From Triticum aestivum (Eukaryota > Streptophyta > Magnoliopsida > Poales > Poaceae), in NCBI RefSeq assembly GCF_018294505.1, contig NC_057809.1:507991914-508055913 (forward strand): DNA of 64,000 nucleotides, read 5' to 3'. The notes below the pieces were generated by a model. It ran no database searches and was not told the DNA's origin. It saw only the letters and a list, made by a program, of their open reading frames with translations. Made by a program: the position numbers and the translations under genes. Shown in pieces: positions 56,933 to 64,000 of this stretch; position 1 is the stretch's first letter, and every line of letters starts with the position of its first letter.

Positions 56933-57929
56933 CGGGACACATCAAAAGTACTCCAGTGTATAGAGCCTTGCCTCTAAGGTAGGCCCCACATGGTTTACCT
57001 CTTTTTTAACATACCGTGTCAAGTCGCAATTTTTGTTTGTACACCCGTGGTACACGATCCTCCCTCCACCAAGTGGACAACCAGTACACGGTCAAATTAC
57101 CACATGGGCTGCCTTTTCGTACAGAAATGAGCTCCACCGGGTACCCGCACGGGTGTGGTTGGGAAAGAGACGAGAGTACGTGCGCCGTGCGTGCACCTCT
57201 TCTCTTCGTGCATGTTCCCCACCTACGTGGGTGTGTGTGAGAGATACAAACCTAAACAAATGGCTTGTGCGGAATAACTACTCTTCATAAGCCATTGTAA
57301 GAGTGGACAAAATGGTGAAGGAGGAGATAGGGGAGCGGCGGAGGTGTGCGATTCTTGGCCGGCGTTTGGCCTTGTTTAAATAGGATATTAAATAGACGGC
57401 GGACGGGAGGAGCTCGGCCGGTGTTGCATTTAATGCCGGCCCGGTCATGAACGGACGTGTGTCCAGAGTGGGTTTCTCGGCTTCCACACGGGCGGGTTTC
57501 ATGGAGGCGTTTGAATGCGGCAAGGAGGCGTGTTCAGCCGGGCATGCAGCGAGTGGCGCCCTCGACTCTGACGTAGCACACCGCGCCGTTCTTCCACTGA
57601 TGTGTGGGCTCTTTGGGTACATGGCCTGCATGTCAGTGACCCAACGCAGGCAGCGCACATCAGAGGAACCTTTGGTGGGCCAGGGCGGTCTGAAGCGGGC
57701 ATTTCATAAACTGATGATTGTTCATTGAGTGTGACGTCATCCTTTGCATGTACATAAGCCTACTATGTTGATAGCCCGTTCGATATGCTGTGATTCCTAA
57801 AAACCGCTGCAAACATCAATGTTCTGCTTATCACAGATAAGATTGATTAATACCCGTAAAAATCCATGTCCTTAACAAATGGTGCATGCATGTATAGGTT
57901 GAGCGTGTGTCTTGTGTCGTGTGTTGTGC
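56933..57929. other. Anonymous GC-rich region; no supported gene
   Basis: Overlapping open frames of up to 126 codons exist on both strands at 57278-57728 but show no domain, and the composition alone could sustain them. No transposon end is recognised. Confidence 0.4.
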
Positions 57930-58135
57930 GCATGCAGGCGTGCAAGTGTTGCGTGTGTGCAAGGGTACGTTTCAGTGTTGCATGCATGTGTGCGTACGTG
58001 CATGTGTTTGTGAGTGCATGTGTACGTGTCAGTGTTGCATGCCTGCATGCGTGCGTGTGTTCGTTATGTGTACATGTCAGTGTTGCACGCTTGCATGCGT
58101 GCATGTCTTGGTTGCGTGCATGTGTACGTGCGGGG
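57930..58135. repeat. Minisatellite of GTGTACGTGTCAGTGTTGCATGC-type units
   Basis: TCAGTGTTGCA recurs at about 57971, 58029 and 58078, with GCATGCGTGCGTGT-like sequence between; spacing is roughly 50-58 bases. Long plus-strand Cys/Val-rich frames here are an effect of the repeat. Confidence 0.75.
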
Positions 58136-58502
58136 TGAGGCTACACGTCAGTCGACTGACTTTTTCATCTCTGGTCATTAGATTTTCCAGCCGTTGGATA
58201 CGAAATCAAGGGCCTGCAGTTTATCATCAAACTCCACCCCTGAGCCGCCAACCACCACCGGCCGAACCACCGGCCCCCGCCGCCCACGGCCGGCCTGCGC
58301 CACCACGCCGCCCCGCCTGCCCCGAAACCACTCCCCACCGCCGGTCCGCCGCCGCACCGGCCATCCCTCTAGGTCCCCCCATGCTAACCTTTTTCTCCGG
58401 CGATCCCCACCCCACCGCCCAATCAACGTGCCCCCACCGCCAGCGACTACCAACCAGAGGTCTCACGACTTCGTGTACCCACCGACCACTAATTTATTAC
58501 CA
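58136..58502. other. GC-rich island, no supported gene
   Basis: 58230-58460 is C-rich on the plus strand and gives Pro-rich frames in several phases. No start context, domain or splice pattern supports a gene. Confidence 0.4.
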
Positions 58503-58868
58503 TTTATGTCCTTCATATACGCACTGACGGGTGGGCCCTATGGTAATGTGCGCTGCTGAATGTGGACCGTTTGACTGGTCAATTGATCATGTCATCAACA
58601 AATTACAAAGCTGTATGGTGAGCCAGTGACCGTATGATCAGCCTAAAATGTATTTTATTAACACAGTACAGACTCAAACTACCATTTCTTTCGTTCATAT
58701 ACGGGCTGACAGGTGGGCCCCATGGTTACGCGCCTCGATGGTGCAACACTAGTTGCGCCACGTGGAACGTTTTACTGGTCAATTGATTGTGTCATCAACA
58801 AAATACAGAGTTGTACGGGTGAGCCAGTGAACATATAATCATGACATGTATATTTTTAACACAGTACA
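58503..58868. repeat. Two ~190-bp direct repeats
   Basis: CATATACG(C/G)(A/G)CTGAC(G/A)GGTGGGCCC starts copies near 58513 and 58696. Both run through ACTGGTCAATTGAT, TCATCAACAAA and GAGCCAGTGA to TTAACACAGTACA, the reverse complement of the SINE 3' end. Confidence 0.78.
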
Positions 58869-59150
58869 AATGCAAGGGCTCATATATACGCGCAAGCACT
58901 CACCGCTATAAGCGCACACACGCAGACCCTACCCCTATGAGCACCTTCAAGAGAGTGAGCCAGCATATGATCTTGAGATTTTATGAAGTCACCATAGGTG
59001 CCTCATAGTCGAGTGGAACGTCTCCTCCCACTGTACGCACATCGCCGGAAAATACTGAAATTAACCCAAGATAAATGTGAGCATCGGGACTTTAACCCTG
59101 GTGGGCTCGAGAAATCACTGTCCTCCTAACCATCCAACCACATGTTGGTT
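58851..59150 (-). mobile_element. Au-type SINE (tRNA-derived), minus strand
   Basis: On the minus strand the head TGGTTGGATGG (59140-59130) is the Pol III A box and GGGTTAAAGTCCC (59098-59086) the B box, about 35 bases apart as in tRNA-derived SINEs. The body includes GGGAGGAGACGTTCC and GGTGCTCATAGGGGTAGGGT, and the tail reads TTTGTACTGTGTTAAAAA, the end of Au SINEs as I recall them. The copy is close to full length with scattered changes. Confidence 0.8.
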
Positions 59151-59425
59151 AGCACGACAAAATGTATGTGGTGACCGTGATGAGCTTATTCCGAAGTCTA
59201 GTGACCATATCATGCTTTCGCTTCAAATACAATGATCGTAAGTGTCATCAACAAAATACGGAGCACGCATCAAATGAAAAGTCCGTCAGTGTCATCAAGA
59301 AAATACGGAGACACATCGTGAGCTAGATACCGTATGATCACCACGAGAATGTATACAGTGACCGTAATGAGCATATTCTGAAGTCCAGTGACCGTATAGT
59401 GCTTTAGCTTGAACTACAGTGACCG
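59151..59425. repeat. Diverged ~180-bp direct repeat flanking the SINE
   Basis: AATGTAT(G/A)..GTGACCGT(G/A)ATGAGC(T/A)TATTC starts near 59160 and 59349. GTGTCATCAA(C/G)AAAATACGGAG also occurs at 59238 and 59289, echoing the TCATCAACAAA of the repeats at 58503-58868, so this and the previous repeat probably share an origin. Confidence 0.6.
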
Positions 59426-59599
59426 TCACGCGTGAATGTGTCGTGGGCATGCATACTTTTAGAGGGCCGAGAGATAGTTTGTGTGCGTACGTGAAAGTGG
59501 TGTAGAAAGAGGGGGCGTCTTGTGGAGACAAGGAGAGATATGCCCTTCGTTTTTCTTTCCCGTGACTATTAGTTTAGGAGAATATATAAACATTCACAA

Positions 59600-60140
59600 T
59601 GCAGAACAAATATTTTTGGATGCACCATGCAATTAACTTTCATGTATAACATTGTACTATTGTATATCCTTATTTTCTTAGTGGCCGATTGCATGTGTGG
59701 TGTGGTGGGCACATCATTTCTAGTTGTGGTGGGTCAACATGAGGACTCATGGGTGGGTTCCATCCCGCGCCACATAGGTTGGACCGAGACGCGTTATACG
59801 AAGACCCATGTGGAGGACTCAGCGTACAACACGAAGCTAGCTACGAGAGTCTCACGGGACTCTATCCCCGTTGGTGATAAGCTGACTATTTATGATTTGT
59901 AACCCTAGGCCCCCAGTATGTTATACAAGCTTGGGGGATAGTTCGTCGATAGTATACACACACGCACAATGTCTGGTATTCACGTGTACTTTGTACACAC
60001 CCCTATCACTAATATACAGTACCAGGAGTAGGATTTTTCCTCAACTGCAAGGTTCCGAACTAGGGTAAAACTTTGCCTCATATTACCATCCAGCCTAACA
60101 GTCAGGGATATCCTACTGAATGATATGATGGAATCATATC
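59600..60140 (+). repeat. Probable LTR remnant
   Basis: GTAACCCTAGGCCCCCAGTATG and TTATACAAGCTTGGGGG near 59900-59940 resemble the promoter and leader region of a Triticeae LTR known to me only from memory. The open frame 59627-59902 ends in this stretch and has no domain. No TG...CA limits found. Confidence 0.4.
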
Positions 60141-61096
60141 TGCCAACTACTAAGAGAGAGGTGTGTCTGGGGGGGGCAATGTGTGTGAGAGAGGCCTAAA
60201 GATAATGTGCGTGCGGGAGACATGTAGGCACATATATGTGCGTATATAGGGCTAGTAGAGACCGTGCGTGTGTATATATGCATGTGAGAGAAATAGTGTT
60301 TTCCAAATGAGATTAGTGAAAAGAGTGGTACATATTAGTCAGAAAGAGAGAGAGAGATACAGAGAGAGCATGTGCGTGAGACTCCCCTACACCCCGAGAG
60401 AGATTGTGAGCATGTGTGAAAGAGAAATGCCGATGCATATAAAGTGTGTCCACTTATGCAGTAGATATAGAGATATATATCGCGTTTGTGAGAACGGGAC
60501 GAGGCATAGTGCATCTACGTGTAAAAGGTGGTTCTACGCACTAAATAGAAATGGCATTATTATTTTTGGATCATGAATTTTGCAAATTGTGTATGGACAA
60601 AAATCGGTCTATCAGACACCCATACTCTATTGAATTCTAGCATGTGCATGTGTTTATTTCATATTATCGATCCATAGAGTGAGAGAGGTTTGAAATACAT
60701 GCAATGGATGCTTTTGCAATTCATATATAAACATTAATTAGTGCACTCCATGTTGTTAGTGTGAAGCACTTTATACATTTGTCACTTGCATGGATACATT
60801 CCAAATTGCTAGCTATGAAATAGAATACATGTCGAATTCAACATAAAGGGGGTTTCGAAGATTCGAATTCATAGGAAGTGCATTCATATATTTGAACCCG
60901 AGATAATGGCATTTGTAAATCAGATGTAAAAGGGGGCATCAATCTTTGTTGTGCATTTGAAAATGCTATATATATTCATACGCATGTCTAACTTTTTTTG
61001 GAACCAAGGAGATTATATCTGGAACCATGCATGAACTGAGGTAAGTTGCATATTTTTTAATATATACTCGTGTACAATGTATATTCAAATGTACCC
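60141..61096. other. Purine-rich low-complexity then AT-rich sequence; no gene
   Basis: 60180-60500 is rich in GAGAGA and GTGTGT. From 60560 the sequence is AT-rich with many stops. I see nothing coding. Confidence 0.5.
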
Positions 61097-61630
61097 CCTC
61101 CATTCCAAAATAATCGTAGATTTAGGATTCTCAAGAGTAAAGATTTGTGAAGTTTGACAAATCCTGAAAGTTCAATTCAAGAGAACCGAAAACGTTAATG
61201 CTTCTGCTCCCAAATATTGAACAAAGCGTGAAATAGGCCCCTGGTCACCCGAAACCGAATAAGACTAATGTTTGGTGGTAGGACATTACTGTCCTGACTC
61301 TAGACCGTGTAGCTTATCGGCCCGATGCCCAAAGGTCTAAACCGGGGTAGGTTTGTAACTTCACCAAGATGCCAGTCTCAACCGCCTCCGAGAAGCATTC
61401 ATACGCCGTGGGTGCCTAAACACCCATGCGCTCGGCTGGAATCTATCCCGCCCACATTTGGGACACCTGAGATTACTGTCCTACCCCCAACCCGGAATAT
61501 GTCCGAAAGTTTAGATGGGGGCAAAGTTTGTAACTTTCCCCAAATTTGAAACAAGCGCGTCCCAAACTGAAACATTGTCCCCCTTAGTTCCCCGCCTCCC
61601 TCCATTTCCCCATTAATACTCCGTGGGCGC
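61097..61630. repeat. Stowaway-like 5' end and an imperfect ~190-bp direct repeat
   Basis: CCCCCTCCATTCCAAAATAAT at 61097 is a Stowaway-type 5' end lacking a partner. A diverged duplication links 61287-61365 (ACTGTCCTGAC... GGTAGGTTTGTAACTT) with 61474-61545 (ACTGTCCTACC... GCAAAGTTTGTAACTT). Confidence 0.5.
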
Positions 61631-62101
61631 TGTCGGTGTCAAAACTGGTAGATCTCGGGTAGGGGGTCCCGAACTATGCGTCTAAGGCGGATGGTAACAG
61701 GAGGCAGGGGACACAATGTTTACCCAGGTTCGGGCCCTCTCGATGGAGGTAATACCCTACTTACTGCTTGATTGATCTTGATCATATGAGTATTACAAGA
61801 GTTGATCTACCACGAGATCGGAGAGGCTAAACCCTAGAAGCTAGCCTATGGTATGATTGTTGTTGTCCTACGGACTAAAACCCTCCAGTTTATATAGACA
61901 CCGTAGGGGGCTAGGGTTACACAGATTCGGTTACAAGGGAGGAGATCTACATATCCGAACTGCCAAGCTTGCCTTCCATGCAAAGGAGAGTCCCATCCGG
62001 ACATGGGACAAAGTCTTCAATCTTGTATCTTCATCGTCCTACAGTCCGGCCAAAGTATATAGTCCCGATGTCTGAGGACCCCCTAATCCTGGACTCCCTC
62101 A
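61631..62101 (-). repeat. LTR of a Gypsy-type element, minus strand
   Basis: On the minus strand it begins TGAGGGAGTCCAGGATTAGG (from 62101) and ends TTTTGACACCGACA (61631), 471 bp with TG...CA limits. A TATATAAACTGGAGGG box lies on the minus strand at about 61899-61884. This is a common Triticeae LTR type; I do not assign the family. It would be the 3' LTR if the element continues to the right. Confidence 0.8.
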
Positions 62102-62340
62102 GTAGTCCCCGAACCAGGCTTCAATGACGATAAGTCCGGCGCGCAGATTGTCTTCGGCATTGCAAGGCGGGTTCTCCTCCAAATCCCGAGTACCTGTCGC
62201 AACGAGTTGTGTCCGGCCTCCCATGAATGTTGCACTCCTCAGCTTCTGTGCTTTAATAATGACTATCTTCCACGTGTCAAGTGAATGCGAGAGGTCGGGG
62301 TGTTTTTACATTTAACACCCTAACCAGCTAGGTGAATCAT

Positions 62341-62350
62341 CTATTTAAAC
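62341..62350 (+). promoter_or_regulatory. TATA box for the plus-strand transposon-protein gene
   Basis: CTATTTAAAC lies about 60-85 bases upstream of the candidate start codons (62410, 62434), a normal distance for a plant gene with a short leader. Confidence 0.55.
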
Positions 62351-62409
62351 AGTCGGGGATCTTCAGATCTAGATCACACCACCTTCCCACAGTGAGTATC
62401 CATCAGAGC

Positions 62410-64000
62410 ATGCCCAGAAAAATCCATCCCATCATGGCCAGCCACCGCAGCTCCTCCTCTTGCCCCCGCAGCCCTAAGCCCGGTAGTCAGGAGAAGTGTT
62501 CTGTTCCCCATAGCCAACTAGTAGAGTTGCAGACCCAGGGGTTCCTCCCTCCTGCGTACATGGTCCCTGTCCGAGCCGAACTAGCCACTTATAATGGCGA
62601 GGAGCAAGCGAAAAGCTTTCCCAACCCATCCACAGGGGAGCGGGTATGCCTCGTCCCTTATTTATTGAGGGGACTCGGATTTCCAATCCATCCATTCCTC
62701 CGCGGGCTCCTGGAGTTCTATGGCCTCCAGCTGCATAACTTTACTCCCGCCTCCATATTACACATCGCAAGCTACGTTGCCCTTTGTGAGCTGTTTCTGG
62801 GCTGCGAAGCTCAATTCGGGCTATGGCAGAGGCTATTCTGCCTCGTGCCCCATACACAGAAGGGGTCAATATTTCAAGTGGGCGGAGCTGAAATATGGCG
62901 CATCACCGGGACCGGATACCTGTCTGGTACTCCAAAGAAGACATCTGAAGACTAGCCTTCGAAGTGGTTTTATATGGAGGACGTTCCTCTCCCGGGCCCT
63001 ATTCGGATGGGCCTTCCTGAGTTCAACAACGCCCCTTTGAAGAAACATCATAGTTGGCGCCATCGGAGCCCCCAGGAGGAAGACAGCAGAGAGGTCCTTT
63101 ACCCAATGAGCCGGGTAAAGACACTGGCCGAATCAGGACTGGCAATAATTGAGGTTATGTCAATATGTATAACGCGGGGGTGCAGCCACTTCAATATCAG
63201 GGACAACCCATGTGGCACTTCAATGGAGAAGACGGTGCTACCCGCTGCGGTCGTAAAGGTCCAGACTCTGCCGCCGCTCTAGCGAAAATATTGCCCGATT
63301 TATATAAGGGAGAGGAAGAGGAGTTCATCTGCATTAAGCCACGAGATGGATTCTCCATGTACAACCCCCCGAACTGGGTGAGCTACTGCTTTTTACTCCA
63401 AATCTTCCTTCTTTCTTTGTCATAAATATTTACCTTGCTATTTCATAGCAGGAACTACGAAAAGCTGTGAGGGAGATTCACAGCCCGTCTCCATAGCCAG
63501 AGGACCCTGATCGGGCCCTCGATCCCGGAGTCGAGGAAGATCCGGACATATTCGTGGAGCTCATCGACATGATGTTTTATTAGTTAAGCTGCGACGGTGC
63601 CTTGGTGGCCATCACCGCTGATTATCCTGGACTACTCCCTGCATCGCATGTAAGTAAAACTGGAGTCCCAACTTCCGAGAAGGATCCCCTTTTTCGCACT
63701 TCACCCACCGCACACGTATGGTGTCTTGCAGGGAAGGCCCTCGGGGTGCCATGCCGAACCCGCAGTGGCTCACCAATAAGGGGCACCGAAACCGGGTAGG
63801 CTAAAAAGGAAGGCGGTCAGGACTGAGATGCCATCGCAGAGGTATGAAAAAGAACCCTGCTCTGTGGTTATTGTCTTTAAAATATAATAACGTCTGTGGT
63901 TAAAACCAGGAAAAACGTTCGCCGGACCGTATCCGGAGAGCCTGCCAGCCATGCCTCCACCAGTCGGGCTCTAGAGCCGGACTTGGAGGCAGATGCTAAC
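62410..64000 (+). pseudogene. Putative gypsy-type transposon protein (Transposase_28-like), broken, runs off the window
   Basis: From ATG 62410 (or 62434, MASHRSSSS) the frame contains the domain core: GERVCLVPYLLRGLGFPIHPFLRGLLEFYG, here in parts PIHPFLRGLLEFYGLQLHNF, LHIASYVALCELFLGC and FGLWQRLFCLV. TAG at 62953 falls where the pattern SED-x-PS.WF suggests Trp. The frame runs on (WFYMEDVPLPGPIRMGLPEF), loses a base near 63165-63180 and continues as QPLQYQGQPMWHFNGEDGA to a GTGAGC donor at 63378. Exon 2 (63452-63649) has stops at 63494 and 63581 but keeps VAITADYPGLLPASH before a GTAAGT donor. A further Lys/Arg-rich exon begins about 63731. Role unknown; it lies on the strand opposite to the adjacent LTR. 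Confidence 0.78.

Noticed and set aside
57278..58559. Frames of 80-206 codons over GC-rich and minisatellite sequence
   Set aside because: No domain, and several phases are open at once; compositional.
58851..59150. A tRNA gene on the minus strand from A- and B-box matches
   Set aside because: No cloverleaf beyond the boxes; body and tail are those of an Au-type SINE.
59627..59902. Small secreted or membrane protein (hydrophobic N-terminus)
   Set aside because: The C-terminal half lies in sequence typical of an LTR leader; no support for a real gene.

Overview
This is plant nuclear DNA of the grass tribe Triticeae (wheat, barley and relatives). The basis is the kind and density of repeats: nested LTR retrotransposons with Triticeae-style termini (TGATACGTCTCC..., TGTAACATCCC..., TGTCGG...CCGACA), several CACTA-superfamily DNA transposons, an Au-type SINE and Stowaway MITEs. 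I see no prokaryotic operon, CRISPR array, rRNA or true tRNA gene. Almost nothing in the window is an intact host gene.

Left third (1-24146). A Gypsy-type 3' end (1-1206, 3' LTR 319-1206) abuts an array of ~502-bp tandem repeats (1207-2959, resuming at 12318). A complete 9358-bp retroelement (2960-12317) is inserted in that array with the 5-bp target duplication CTTAG. It has gag but no pol. It also carries a second, intron-containing transcription unit for a putative plant transposon protein. The array leads into the 3' part of a CACTA element ending in ...TAGTG at 17827, which carries three broken passenger genes, one of them a DEDDy 3'-5' exonuclease. This CACTA sits in the LTR of a minus-strand Gypsy-type element (17828-24146) whose two LTR regions belong to different families.

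Middle (24147-41000). A second CACTA (24147-24372 and 34468-36430) is split by a ~10.1-kb LARD-like retroelement (24373-34467, target duplication GATTG), whose 5' LTR is itself hit by a 5'-truncated LINE. A third CACTA (36894-39117) carries a minus-strand Ulp1-like protease and, facing the other way, a unit with a plant USE+TATA promoter at RNA polymerase III spacing and a T8 stop. A WHAM-like Gypsy element (39118-40999) is inserted in it, and its gag is cut by a fourth CACTA-type terminus at 41000.

Right (41000-64000). A GATGAACAG-anchored minisatellite is followed by GC-rich modules amplified twice over. Then comes a divergent pair: a broken F-box/FBD gene (minus) and an unrecognised three-exon gene (plus) that changes frame late. 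The rest is MITEs, short duplications, a SINE and LTR remnants. The window ends with a minus-strand LTR (61631-62101) beside a plus-strand, broken gypsy-type transposon protein gene (62410-64000) with its own TATA box.

Together the region is a record of serial insertion. Its two most unusual features are passenger genes with their own promoters inside LTR elements, and a candidate Pol III RNA unit inside a CACTA. Family names are from memory of sequence patterns; no database search was possible.
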